This document shows positions 50,885 to 62,900 of a DNA stretch of 64,000 bases, piece by piece. The position numbers were made by a program, and so were the translations under genes. The notes under the pieces were generated by a model that saw only the letters and a program-made list of their open reading frames with translations, did no database searches and was not told the DNA's origin. Position 1 is the stretch's first letter, and the number at the start of each line of letters is the position of its first letter. Origin of the DNA: Ptiloglossa arizonensis. Taxonomy: Eukaryota; Arthropoda; Insecta; Hymenoptera; Colletidae. The DNA lies in NCBI RefSeq assembly GCF_051014685.1, contig NW_027478895.1, positions 1 through 64,000 on the forward strand, read 5' to 3'.

Positions 50885-53006
50885 TGAGAAGACAACAAAT
50901 TTTTCGCAATTCTGCTGCTCCAAACGCTTAACCAGAATGGGCTAGGGAAAAAGTACACGTACCGTTGTATTCGGGCGAGTTTCTACTTTCAGACGCAACA
51001 GGAATTTTTGGGTTAGGTCAATACGTTCGCGAGATATGGGAGTTTGAAGCCAAGATGTGGTTGAGAAGGCAAAAAATTTTTCGCAATTCTGATGCTCCAA
51101 ATGCTTAGCCAGAATGGCCAAGGGAAAAAATACACATACCGCTGTAATCGGGCGAGTTTCTACTTTCAGATGCAATAGGTATTTTTGGGTTTGGTCAATC
51201 CGTTCGCGAGATATGGGACTTTGAAGCTAAGAAATGGTTGAGAAGACAACAAATTTTTCGCAATTCTGCTGCTCCAAACGCTTAACCAGAATGGCCTAGG
51301 AAAAAAATACACATACCGTTGTAATCGGGCGAGTTTCTACTTTCAGATGCAATAGGAATTTTTGGGTTAGGTCAATCCGTTCGCGAGATATGGGACTTTG
51401 AAGCCAAGAAATGGTTGAGAAGGCAAAAAATTTTTCGCAATTCTGCTGCTCCAAACGCTTAACCAGAATGGCCTAGGGAAAAAATACACATAGCGTTGTA
51501 ATCGGGCGAGTTTCTACTTTCAGACGCAACAGGAATTTTTGGGTTAGGTCAATCCGTTCGCGAGATATGGGAGTTTGAAGCCAAGATGTGGTTGAGAAGG
51601 CAAAAAATTTTTCGCAATTCTGATGCTCCAAACGCTTAACCAGAATGGCCTAGGGAAAAAATACACATACCGCTGTAATCGGGCGAGTTTCTACTTTCAG
51701 ATGCAATAGGAATTTTTGGGTTATGTCAATCCGTTCGCGAGATATGGGACTTTGGATCCAAGAAATGGTTGAGAAGGCAAAAAATTTTTGCAATTCTGCT
51801 GCTCCAAACGCTTAACCAGAATGGCCTAGGGAAAAAATACACATAGCGTTGTAATCGGGCGAGTTTCTACTTTCAGACGCAACTGGAATTTTTGGGTTAG
51901 GTCAATCCGTTCGCGAGATATGGGAGTTTGAAGCTAAGAAATGGTTAAGGAGACAACAAATTTTTCGCAATTCTGCTGCTCCAAACGCTTAACCAGAATG
52001 GGCTAGGGAAAAAGTACACGTACCGTTGTAATCGGGCGAGTTTCTACTTTCAGACGCAACAGGAATTTTTGGGTTAGGTCAATCCGTTCGCGAGATATGG
52101 GAGTTTGAAGCCAAGATGTGGTTGAGAAGGCAAAAAATTTTTCGCAATTCTGATGCTCCAAATGCTTAGCCAGAATGGCCTAGGGAAAAAATACACATAC
52201 CGCTGTAATCGGGCGAGTTTCTACTTTCAGGTGCAATAGGAATTTTTGGGTTAGGTCAATCCGTTCGCGAGATATGGGACTTTGGAGCCAAGAAATGGTT
52301 GAGAAGGCAAAAAATTTTTGCAATTCTGCTGCTCCAAACGCTTAACCAGAATGGCCTAGGGAAAAAATACACATACCGTTGTATTCGGACGAGTTTCTAC
52401 TTTCAGACGCAGCAGGAATTTTTGGGTTAGGTCAATCCGTTCGCGAGATATGGGAGTTTGAAGCTAAGAAATGGTTAAGGAGACAACAAATTTTTCGCAA
52501 TTCTGATGCTCCAAATGCTTAGCCAGAATGGCCTAGGGAAAAAATACACATACCGCTGTAATCGGGCGAGTTTCTACTTACAGATGCAATAGGAATTTTT
52601 GGGTTAGGTCAATCCGTTCGCGAGATATGGGACTTTGAAGCCAAGAAATGGTTGAGAAGGCAAAAAATTTTTCGCAATTCTGCTGCTCCAAACGCTTAAC
52701 CAGAATGGCCTAGGGAAAAAATACACATAGCGTTGTAATCGGGCGAGTTTCTACTTTCAGACGCAACAGGAATTTTTGGGTTAGGTCAATCCGTTCGCGA
52801 GATATGGGAGTTTGAAGCCAAGATGTGGTTGAGAAGGCAAAAAATTTTTCGCAATTCTGATGCTCCAAACGCTTAACCAGAATGGCCTAGGGGAAAAATA
52901 CACATACAGTTGTAATCGGGCGAGTTTCTACTTTCAGATGCAATAGGAATTTTTGGGTTAGGTCAATCCGTTCGCGAGATATGGGAGTTTGAAGCCAAGA
53001 AATGGT
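50885..53006 (+). repeat. 2.12-kb repeat unit, copy A
   Basis: The unit from about 50885 to 52430 is repeated from 53007. Private shared markers are CAATACGTTCG, AATAGGTATTTTTGG, GGATCC in GACTTTGGATCC, ACGCAACTGG and GGTTAAGGAG. The initial offset is 2122 bp (12 x 177 - 2). After about 52430 this copy continues with other right-hand subtypes. Confidence 0.78.
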
Positions 53007-54264
53007 TGAGAAGACAACAAATTTTTCGCAATTCTGGTGCTCCAAACGCTTAACCAGAATGGGCTAGGGAAAAAGTACACGTACCGTTGTATTCGGGCGA
53101 GTTTCTACTTTCAGACGCAACAGGAATTTTTGGGTTAGGTCAATACGTTCGCGAGATATGGGAGTTTGAAGCCAAGATGTGGTTGAGAAGGCAAAAAATT
53201 TTTCGCAATTCTGATGCTCCAAATGCTTAGCCAGAATGGCCAAGGGAAAAAATACACATACCGCTGTAATCGGGCGAGTTTCTACTTTCAGATGCAATAG
53301 GTATTTTTGGGTTTGGTCAATCCGTTCGCGAGATATGGGACTTTGAAGCTAAGGAATGGTTGAGAAGACAACAAATTTTTCGCAATTCTGCTGCTCCAAA
53401 CGCTTAACCAGAATGGCCTAGGAAAAAAATACACATACCGTTGTAATCGGGCGAGTTTCTACTTTCAGACGCAACAGGAATTTTTGGGTTAGGTCAATCC
53501 GTTCGCGAGATATGGGAGTTTGAAGCCAAGATGTGGTTGAGAAGGCAAAAAATTTTTCGCAATTCTGATGCTCCAAACGCTTAACCAGAATGGCCTAGGG
53601 AAAAAATACACATACCGCTGTAATCGGGCGAGTTTCTACTTTCAGATGCAATAGGAATTTTTGGGTTATGTCAATCCGTTCGCGAGATATGGGACTTTGG
53701 ATCCAAGAAATGGTTGAGAAGGCAAAAAATTTTTGCAATTCTGCTGCTCCAAACGCTTAACCAGAATGGCCTAGGGAAAAAATACACATAGCGTTGTAAT
53801 CGGGCGAGTTTCTACTTTCAGACGCAACTGGAATTTTTGGGTTAGGTCAATCCGTTCGCGAGATATGGGAGTTTGAAGCTAAGAAATGGTTAAGGAGACA
53901 ACAAATTTTTCGCAATTCTGCTGCTCCAAACGCTTAACCAGAATGGGCTAGGGAAAAAGTACACGTACCGTTGTAATCGGGCGAGTTTCTACTTTCAGAC
54001 GCAACAGGAATTTTTGGGTTAGGTCAATCCGTTCGCGAGATATGGGAGTTTGAAGCCAAGATGTGGTTGAGAAGGCAAAAAATTTTTCGCAATTCTGATA
54101 CTCCAAATGCTTAGCCAGAATGGCCTAGGGAAAAAATACACATACCGCTGTAATCGGGCGAGTTTCTACTTTCAGGTGCAATAGGAATTTTTGGGTTAGG
54201 TCAATCCGTTCGCGAGATATGGGACTTTGGAGCCAAGAAATGGTTGAGAAGGCAAAAAATTTTT
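53007..54264 (+). repeat. 2.12-kb repeat unit, copy B, one monomer shorter
   Basis: The offset to copy A changes from 2122 bp (CAATACGTTCG pair) to 1945 bp (ACGCAACTGG at 51881/53826 context), so exactly one 177-bp monomer is missing within this copy. Similarity to copy A extends to about 54375, overlapping the next block. A private GGTGCTCC change lies near 53036. Confidence 0.75.
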
Positions 54265-55908
54265 GCAATTCTGCTGCTCCAAACGCTTAACCAGAATGGC
54301 CTAGGGAAAAAATACACATACCGTTGTATTCGGACGAGTTTCTACTTTCAGACGCAGCAGGAATTTTTGGGTTTGGTCAATCCGTTCGCGAGATATGGGA
54401 CTTTGAAGCTAAGAAATGGTTGAGAAGACAACAAATTTTTCGCAATTCTGCTGCTCCAAACGCTTAACCAGAATGGGCTAGGGAAAAAGTACACGTACCG
54501 TTGTAATCGGGCGAGTTTCTATTTTCAGACGCAACAGGAATTTTTGGGTTAGGTCAATCCGTTCGCGAGATATGGGAGTTTGAAGCCAAGATGTGGTTGA
54601 GAAGGCAAAAAATTTTTCGCAATTCTGATGCTCCAAATGCTTAGCCAGAATGGCCTAGGGAAAAAATACACATACCGCTGTAATCGGGCGAGTTTCTACT
54701 TACAGATGCAATAGGAATTTTTGGGTTAGGTCAATCCGTTCGCGAGATATGGGACTTTGGAGCCAAGAAATGGTTGAGAAGGCAAAAAATTTTTGCAATT
54801 CTGCTGCTCCAAACGCTTAACCAGAATGGCCTAGGGAAAAAATACACATACCGTTGTATTCGGACGAGTTTCTACTTTCAGACGCAGCAGGAATTTTTGG
54901 GTTAGGTCAATCCGTTCGCGAGATATGGGACTTTGGAGCCAAGAAATGGTTGAGAAGGCAAAAAATTTTTGCAATTCTGCTGCTCCAAACGCTTAACCAG
55001 AATGGCCTAGGGAAAAAATACACATACCGTTGTATTCGGACGAGTTTCTACTTTCAGACGCAGCAGGAATTTTTGGGTTTGGTCAATCCGTTCGCGAGAT
55101 ATGGGACTTTGAAGCTAAGAAATGGTTGAGAAGACAACAAATTTTTCGCAATTCTGCTGCTCCAAACGCTTAACCAGAATGGCCTAGGGGAAAAATACAC
55201 ATAGCGTTGTAATCGGACGAGTTTCTACTTTCAGACGCAACAGGAATTTTTGGGTTAGGTCAATCCGTTCGCGAGATATGGGAGTTTGAAGCCAAGAAAT
55301 GGTTGAGAAGGCATACAATTTTTCGCAATTCTGCAGATCCAAACGCTTAACCAGAATGGCCTAGGGGAAAAATACACATACAGTTGTAATCGGGCGAGTT
55401 TCTACTTTCAGATGCAATAGGAATTTTTGGGTTAGGTCAATCCGTTCGCGAGATATGGGAGTTTGAAGCCAAGAAATGGTTGAGAAGACAACAAATTTTT
55501 CGCAATTCTGCTGCTCCAAACGCTTAACCAGAATGGGCTAGGGAAAAAGTACACGTACCGTTGTAATCGGGCGAGATTCTACTTTCAGACGCAACAGGAA
55601 TTTTTGGGTTAGTCAATCCGTTCGCGAGATATGGGAGTTTGAAGTCAAGATGTGGTTGAGAAGGCAAAAAATTTTTCGCAATTCTGATGCTCCAAATGCT
55701 TAGCCAGAATGGCCTAGGGAAAAAATACACATACCGCTGTAATCGGGCGAGTTTCTACTTTCAGATGCAATAGGAATTTTTGGGTTTGGTCAATCCGTTC
55801 GCGAGATATGGGACTTTGAAGCTAAGAAATGGTTGAGAAGACAACAAATTTTTCGCAATTCTGCTGCTCCAAACGCTTAACCAGAATGGGCTAGGGAAAA
55901 AGTACACG

Positions 55909-55925
55909 TTCCGTTGTAATCGGGC
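55909..55925 (+). other. CENP-B-box-like site A variant, 8/9
   Basis: TTCCGTTGTAATCGGGC has T, C, C, G where the core has TTCG, so 8 of 9 essential positions match. It differs from its neighbours by one A-to-T change (ACGTTCCG for ACGTACCG). Confidence 0.35.
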
Positions 55926-56275
55926 GAGTTTCTACTTTCAGATGCAACAGGAATTTTTGGGTTAGGTCAATCCGTTCGCGAGATATGGGAGTTTGAAGCC
56001 AAGAAATGGTTGAGAAGGCAAAAAATTTTTCGCAATTCTGCTGCTCCAAACGCTTAACCAGAATGGCCCATGGAAAAAATACACATACCGTTGTAATCGG
56101 GCGAGTTTCTACTTTCAGATGCAACAGGAATTTTTGGGTTAGATCAATCCGTTCGCGAGATATGGGAGTTTGAAGCCAAGAAATGGTTTAGAAGGCAAAA
56201 AATTTTTCGCAATTCTGCTGCTCCAAACGCTTAACCAGTTTGGCCTAGGGAAAAAATACACATACCGCTGTAATC

Positions 56276-57311
56276 GGGCGAGTTTCTACTTTCAGATGCA
56301 ATAGGAATTTTTGGGTTAGGTCAATCCGTTCGCGAGATATGGGACTTTGGATCCAAGAAATGGTTGAGTAGGCAAAAAATTTTTGCAATTCTGCTGCTCC
56401 AAACGCTTAACCAGAATGGCCTAGGGAAAAAATACACATACCGTTGTATTCGGGCGAGTTTCTACTTTCAGACGCAGCAGGAATTTTTGGGTTTGGTCAA
56501 TCCGTTCGCGAGATATGGGACTTTGAAGCTAAGAAATGGTTGAGAAGACAAAAAATTTTTCGCAATTCTGCTGCTCCAAACGCTTAACCAGAATGGGCTA
56601 GGGAAAAAGTACACGTACCGTTGTAATCGGGCGAGTTTCTACTTTCACACGCAACAGGAATTTTTGGGTTAGGTCAATCCGTCCGCGAGATATGGGAGTT
56701 TGAAGCCAAGAAATGGTTGAGAAGACAACAAATTTTTCGCAATTCTGCTGCTCCAAACGCTTAACCAGAATGGCCTAGGGAAAAAATACACATACCGTTG
56801 TAATCGGGCGAGTTTCTACTTTCAGATGCAATAGGAATTTTTGGGTTAGGTCAAGCCGTTCGCGAGATATGGGAATTTGAAGCCATGAAATGGTAGAGAA
56901 GGCAAAAAATTTTTCGCAATTCTGCTGCTCCAAACGCTTAACCAGAATGGCCTAGGGAAAAAATACACATACCGTTGTAATCGGGCGAGTTTCTACTTTA
57001 AGATGCAATAGGAATTATTGGGTTAGGTCAATCCGTTCGCGAGATATGAGACTTTGAAGCCAAGAAATGGTTGAGAAGGCAAAAAATTTTTCGCAATTCT
57101 GCTGCTCCAAACGCTTAACCAGAATGGCCTAGGGAAAAAATACACATACCGTTGTAATCGGGCGAGGTTCTACTTTCAGATGCAATAGGAATTTTTGGGT
57201 TAGGTCAATCTGTTCGCGAGATATGGGAGTTTGAAGCCAAGAAATGGTTGAGAAGGCAACAAATTTTTCGCAATTCTGCTGCTCCAAACGCTTAACCAGA
57301 ATGGCCTAGGG
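56276..57311 (+). repeat. Nested 1.04-kb duplication, copy A
   Basis: The stretch aligns to 58574-59609 at an offset of 2298 bp (13 x 177 - 3). Shared markers are GACTTTGGATCC with TTGAGTAGGC, CTTTCACACGC with GTCCGCG, TGAAGCCATGAAATGG, CTTTAAGATGC with GGAATTATTGG, and GCGAGGTTC. It is internal to the 5656-bp unit. Confidence 0.8.
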
Positions 57312-58211
57312 AGAAAATACACATACCGATGTAATCGGGCGAGTTTCTACTTTCAGATGCAATAGGAATTTTTGGGATAGGTCAATCCGTTCGCGAGATA
57401 TGGGAGTTTGAATCCAAGAAATGGTAGAGAAGGCAAAAAATTTTTCGCAATTCTGCTGCTCCAAACGCTTAACCAGAATGGCCTAGGGAAAAAATACACA
57501 TACCGTTGTAATCGGGCGAGTATCTACTTTCAGATGCAATAGGAAATTATGGGTTACGTCAATCCGTTCGCGAGATATGGGAGTTTGAAGCCAAGAAATG
57601 GTTGAGAAGGCAAAACATTTTTCGCAATTCTGCTGCTCCAAACGCTTAACCAGAATGGCCTAGGGAAAAAATACGCATACCGTTATAATCGGGCGAGTTT
57701 CTACTTTCAGACGCAGCAGGAATTTTTGGGTTTGGTCAATCCGTTCGCGAGATATGGGGCTTTGAAGCTAAGAAATGGTTGAGAAGAAAACAAATTTTCG
57801 CAATTCTGTTGCTCCAAACGCTTAAACAGAATGGGCTAGGGAAAAAATACACGTACGGTTGTAATCGGGCGAGTTTCTACTTTCACACGCAACAGGAATT
57901 TTTGGGTTAGGTCAATCCGTCCGCGAGATATGGGAGTTTGAACCAAGAAATGGTTGAGAAGACAAAAGATTTTTCGCAATTCTGCTGCTCCAAACGCTTA
58001 ACCAGAATGGCCTATGGAAAAAATACACATACCGTTGTAATCGGGCGAGTTTCTACTTTCAGATGCAACAGGAATTTTTGGGTTAGGTCAATCCGTTCGC
58101 GAGATATGGGAGTTTGAAGCCAACAAATAGTTGAGAAAGCAAAAAATTTTTCGCAATTCTGCTGCTCCAAACGCTTAACCAGAATGGCCTAGGGAAAAAA
58201 TACACATACCG

Positions 58212-58388
58212 TTGTAATCGGGCGAGTTTCTACTTTCAGATGCAATAGGAATTTTTGGGTTAGGTCAAGCCGTTCGCGAGATATGGGAGTTTGAAGCCAA
58301 GAAATGGTAGAGAAGGCAAAAAATTTTTCGCAATTCTGCTGCTCCAAACGCTTAACCAGAATGGCCTAGGGAAAAAATACACATACCG
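58212..58388 (+). repeat. Reference monomer of the satellite (177 bp), close to consensus
   Basis: This copy is used to describe the anatomy of one monomer, phased to start at TTGTAATCGG. The 8/9 CENP-B-box-like site is at 58272-58288 and contains the TCGCGA palindrome. The A6T5 tract is at 58318-58328. The CCTAGG palindrome is at 58365-58370 and is followed by a GGGAAAAAATAC block. The weaker CENP-B-box-like site spans the junction with the next monomer at 58384-58400. The hand-derived consensus has 74 G+C of 177 and eight CpG dinucleotides. This copy differs from the majority sequence at a few bases, for example GGTCAAGCC for GGTCAATCC and GGTAGAG for GGTTGAG. Confidence 0.9.
58272..58288 (+). 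other. CENP-B-box-like site B (8/9), typical of most monomers
   Basis: A representative copy of GTTCGCGAGATATGGGA. It differs from the essential CENP-B-box positions only by T for C at the start of CGGG. The site overlaps the TCGCGA palindrome and sits in one of the best-conserved parts of the monomer. With nine fixed positions and equal base frequencies, a match of 8 or more is expected about 0.04 times per 177 bp counting both strands, so one consensus hit is suggestive but not conclusive. Confidence 0.5.
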
Positions 58389-58400
58389 TTGTAATCGGGC
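58384..58400 (+). other. CENP-B-box-like site A (7/9), spans the monomer junction
   Basis: A representative copy of TACCGTTGTAATCGGGC. It matches CG, A and CGGG of the essential core and also GTTG and AA of the full 17-bp box, 12 of 17 overall, but has AC where the core has TT. A match this weak is expected by chance about every second monomer-length sequence, so it counts only together with site B, which lies 65 bp downstream in the same orientation in each monomer. Confidence 0.35.
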
Positions 58401-58573
58401 GAGTTTCTACTTTAAGATGCAATAGGAATTTTTGGGTTAGGTCAATCCGTTCGCGAGATATGAGACTTTGAAGCCAAGAAATGGTTGAGAAGGCAAACAA
58501 TTTTTCGCAATTCTGCAGATCCAAACGCTTAACCAGAATGGCCTAGGGGAAAAATACACATACAGTTGTAATC

Positions 58574-59609
58574 GGGCGAGTTTCTACTTTCAGATGCAAT
58601 AGGAATTTTTGGGTTAGGTCAATCCGTTCGCGAGATATGGGACTTTGGATCCAAGAAATGGTTGAGTAGGCAAAAAATTTTTGCAATTCTGCTGCTCCAA
58701 ACGCTTAACCAGAATGGCCTAGGGAAAAAATACACATACCGTTGTATTCGGGCGAGTTTCTACTTTCAGACGCAGCAGGAATTTTTGGGTTTGGTCAATC
58801 CGTTCGCGAGATATGGGACTTTGAAGCTAAGAAATGGTTGAGAAGACAAAAAATTTTTCGCAATTCTGCTGCTCCAAACGCTTAACCAGAATGGGCTAGG
58901 GAAAAAGTACACGTACCGTTGTAATCGGGCGAGTTTCTACTTTCACACGCAACAGGAATTTTTGGGTTAGGTCAATCCGTCCGCGAGATATGGGAGTTTG
59001 AAGCCAAGAAATGGTTGAGAAGACAACAAATTTTTCGCAATTCTGCTGCTCCAAACGCTTAACCAGAATGGCCTAGGGAAAAAATACACATACCGTTGTA
59101 ATCGGGCGAGTTTCTACTTTCAGATGCAATAGGAATTTTTGGGTTAGGTCAAGCCGTTCGCGAGATATGGGAATTTGAAGCCATGAAATGGTAGAGAAGG
59201 CAAAAAATTTTTCGCAATTCTGCTGCTCCAAACGCTTAACCAGAATGGCCTAGGGAAAAAATACACATACCGTTGTAATCGGGCGAGTTTCTACTTTAAG
59301 ATGCAATAGGAATTATTGGGTTAGGTCAATCCGTTCGCGAGATATGAGACTTTGAAGCCAAGAAATGGTTGAGAAGGCAAAAAATTTTTCGCAATTCTGC
59401 TGCTCCAAACGCTTAACCAGAATGGCCTAGGGAAAAAATACACATACCGTTGTAATCGGGCGAGGTTCTACTTTCAGATGCAATAGGAATTTTTGGGTTA
59501 GGTCAATCTGTTCGCGAGATATGGGAGTTTGAAGCCAAGAAATGGTTGAGAAGGCAACAAATTTTTCGCAATTCTGCTGCTCCAAACGCTTAACCAGAAT
59601 GGCCTAGGG
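58574..59609 (+). repeat. Nested 1.04-kb duplication, copy B
   Basis: This is the second copy of 56276-57311 and diverges at about 59611, where GGGAAAAAATAC replaces GGGAGAAAATAC. Because both nested copies lie inside one 5656-bp unit, and the unit's next copy also carries the upstream one (61932-62967), the nested event came before the large duplication. Confidence 0.8.
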
Positions 59610-59920
59610 AAAAAATACACATACCGTTGTAATCGGGCGAGTTTCTACTTTAAGATGCAATAGGAATTATTGGGTTAGGTCAATCCGTTCGCGAGATATG
59701 GGACTTTGGATCCAAGAAATGGTTGAGTAGGCAAAAAATTTTTGCAATTCTGCTGCTCCAAACGCTTAACCAGAATGGCCTAGGGAAAAAATACACATAC
59801 CGTTGTAATCGGGCGAGTTTCTACTTTCAGATGCAACAGGAATTTTTGGGTTAGGTCAATCCGTTCGCGAGATATGGGAGTTTGAAGCCAACAAATAGTT
59901 GAGAAAGCAAAAAATTTTTC

Positions 59921-62900
59921 GCAATTCTGCTGCTCCAAACGCTTAACCAGAATGGCCTAGGGAAAAAATACACATACCGTTGTATTCGGACGAGTTTCTA
60001 CTTTCAGACGCAGCAGGAATTTTTGGGTTTGGTCAATCCGTTCGCGAGATATGGGACTTTGAAGCTAAGAAATGGTTGAGAAGACAACAAATTTTTCGCA
60101 ATTCTGCTGCTCCAAACGCTTAACCAGAATGGGCTAGGGAAAAAGTACACGTACCGTTGTAATCGGGCGAGTTTCTATTTTCAGACGCAACAGGAATTTT
60201 TGGGTTAGGTCAATCCGTTCGCGAGATATGGGAGTTTGAAGCCAAGATGTGGTTGAGAAGGCAAAAAATTTTTCGCAATTCTGATGCTCCAAATGCTTAG
60301 CCAGAATGGCCTAGGGAAAAAATACACATACCGCTGTAATCGGGCGAGTTTCTACTTACAGATGCAATAGGAATTTTTGGGTTAGGTCAATCCGTTCGCG
60401 AGATATGGGACTTTGGAGCCAAGAAATGGTTGAGAAGGCAAAAAATTTTTGCAATTCTGCTGCTCCAAACGCTTAACCAGAATGGCCTAGGGAAAAAATA
60501 CACATACCGTTGTATTCGGACGAGTTTCTACTTTCAGACGCAGCAGGAATTTTTGGGTTAGGTCAATCCGTTCGCGAGATATGGGACTTTGGAGCCAAGA
60601 AATGGTTGAGAAGGCAAAAAATTTTTGCAATTCTGCTGCTCCAAACGCTTAACCAGAATGGCCTAGGGAAAAAATACACATACCGTTGTATTCGGACGAG
60701 TTTCTACTTTCAGACGCAGCAGGAATTTTTGGGTTTGGTCAATCCGTTCGCGAGATATGGGACTTTGAAGCTAAGAAATGGTTGAGAAGACAACAAATTT
60801 TTCGCAATTCTGCTGCTCCAAACGCTTAACCAGAATGGCCTAGGGGAAAAATACACATAGCGTTGTAATCGGACGAGTTTCTACTTTCAGACGCAACAGG
60901 AATTTTTGGGTTAGGTCAATCCGTTCGCGAGATATGGGAGTTTGAAGCCAAGAAATGGTTGAGAAGGCATACAATTTTTCGCAATTCTGCAGATCCAAAC
61001 GCTTAACCAGAATGGCCTAGGGGAAAAATACACATACAGTTGTAATCGGGCGAGTTTCTACTTTCAGATGCAATAGGAATTTTTGGGTTAGGTCAATCCG
61101 TTCGCGAGATATGGGAGTTTGAAGCCAAGAAATGGTTGAGAAGACAACAAATTTTTCGCAATTCTGCTGCTCCAAACGCTTAACCAGAATGGGCTAGGGA
61201 AAAAGTACACGTACCGTTGTAATCGGGCGAGATTCTACTTTCAGACGCAACAGGAATTTTTGGGTTAGTCAATCCGTTCGCGAGATATGGGAGTTTGAAG
61301 TCAAGATGTGGTTGAGAAGGCAAAAAATTTTTCGCAATTCTGATGCTCCAAATGCTTAGCCAGAATGGCCTAGGGAAAAAATACACATACCGCTGTAATC
61401 GGGCGAGTTTCTACTTTCAGATGCAATAGGAATTTTTGGGTTTGGTCAATCCGTTCGCGAGATATGGGACTTTGAAGCTAAGAAATGGTTGAGAAGACAA
61501 CAAATTTTTCGCAATTCTGCTGCTCCAAACGCTTAACCAGAATGGGCTAGGGAAAAAGTACACGTTCCGTTGTAATCGGGCGAGTTTCTACTTTCAGATG
61601 CAACAGGAATTTTTGGGTTAGGTCAATCCGTTCGCGAGATATGGGAGTTTGAAGCCAAGAAATGGTTGAGAAGGCAAAAAATTTTTCGCAATTCTGCTGC
61701 TCCAAACGCTTAACCAGAATGGCCCATGGAAAAAATACACATACCGTTGTAATCGGGCGAGTTTCTACTTTCAGATGCAACAGGAATTTTTGGGTTAGAT
61801 CAATCCGTTCGCGAGATATGGGAGTTTGAAGCCAAGAAATGGTTTAGAAGGCAAAAAATTTTTCGCAATTCTGCTGCTCCAAACGCTTAACCAGTTTGGC
61901 CTAGGGAAAAAATACACATACCGCTGTAATCGGGCGAGTTTCTACTTTCAGATGCAATAGGAATTTTTGGGTTAGGTCAATCCGTTCGCGAGATATGGGA
62001 CTTTGGATCCAAGAAATGGTTGAGTAGGCAAAAAATTTTTGCAATTCTGCTGCTCCAAACGCTTAACCAGAATGGCCTAGGGAAAAAATACACATACCGT
62101 TGTATTCGGGCGAGTTTCTACTTTCAGACGCAGCAGGAATTTTTGGGTTTGGTCAATCCGTTCGCGAGATATGGGACTTTGAAGCTAAGAAATGGTTGAG
62201 AAGACAAAAAATTTTTCGCAATTCTGCTGCTCCAAACGCTTAACCAGAATGGGCTAGGGAAAAAGTACACGTACCGTTGTAATCGGGCGAGTTTCTACTT
62301 TCACACGCAACAGGAATTTTTGGGTTAGGTCAATCCGTCCGCGAGATATGGGAGTTTGAAGCCAAGAAATGGTTGAGAAGACAACAAATTTTTCGCAATT
62401 CTGCTGCTCCAAACGCTTAACCAGAATGGCCTAGGGAAAAAATACACATACCGTTGTAATCGGGCGAGTTTCTACTTTCAGATGCAATAGGAATTTTTGG
62501 GTTAGGTCAAGCCGTTCGCGAGATATGGGAATTTGAAGCCATGAAATGGTAGAGAAGGCAAAAAATTTTTCGCAATTCTGCTGCTCCAAACGCTTAACCA
62601 GAATGGCCTAGGGAAAAAATACACATACCGTTGTAATCGGGCGAGTTTCTACTTTAAGATGCAATAGGAATTATTGGGTTAGGTCAATCCGTTCGCGAGA
62701 TATGAGACTTTGAAGCCAAGAAATGGTTGAGAAGGCAAAAAATTTTTCGCAATTCTGCTGCTCCAAACGCTTAACCAGAATGGCCTAGGGAAAAAATACA
62801 CATACCGTTGTAATCGGGCGAGGTTCTACTTTCAGATGCAATAGGAATTTTTGGGTTAGGTCAATCTGTTCGCGAGATATGGGAGTTTGAAGCCAAGAAA

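Larger units (their letters stand above)
54265..59920 (+). repeat. 5656-bp large HOR unit, copy A (32 monomers)
   Basis: The unit aligns to 59921-64000 at a constant offset of 5656 bp. The length is explained exactly as 32 x 177 minus eight 1-bp deletions: five TTTTTGCAATT monomers, GGTTAGTCAATCC near 55613, AAATTTTCGC near 57795 and TTTGAACCAAG near 57945. Private markers present in both copies include CCAGTTTGGCC, CCGTTATAATCGGG, ACGTACGGTTG, ACAAATAGTTG and GGAGAAAATAC followed by CCGATG. Confidence 0.88.

Noticed and set aside
54854..55129. Plus-strand 91-codon open frame (and its copy at 60510-60785)
   Set aside because: It lies entirely within two satellite monomers and depends on a 1-bp deletion in the TTTTTGCAATT subtype. 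The two copies come from the 5656-bp duplication, not from conservation.
58365..58370. CCTAGG and TCGCGA palindromes as regulatory operators
   Set aside because: They are simply parts of the repeated monomer, with no promoter or gene nearby. They are useful only as AvrII and NruI landmarks that predict a 177-bp ladder on digestion.
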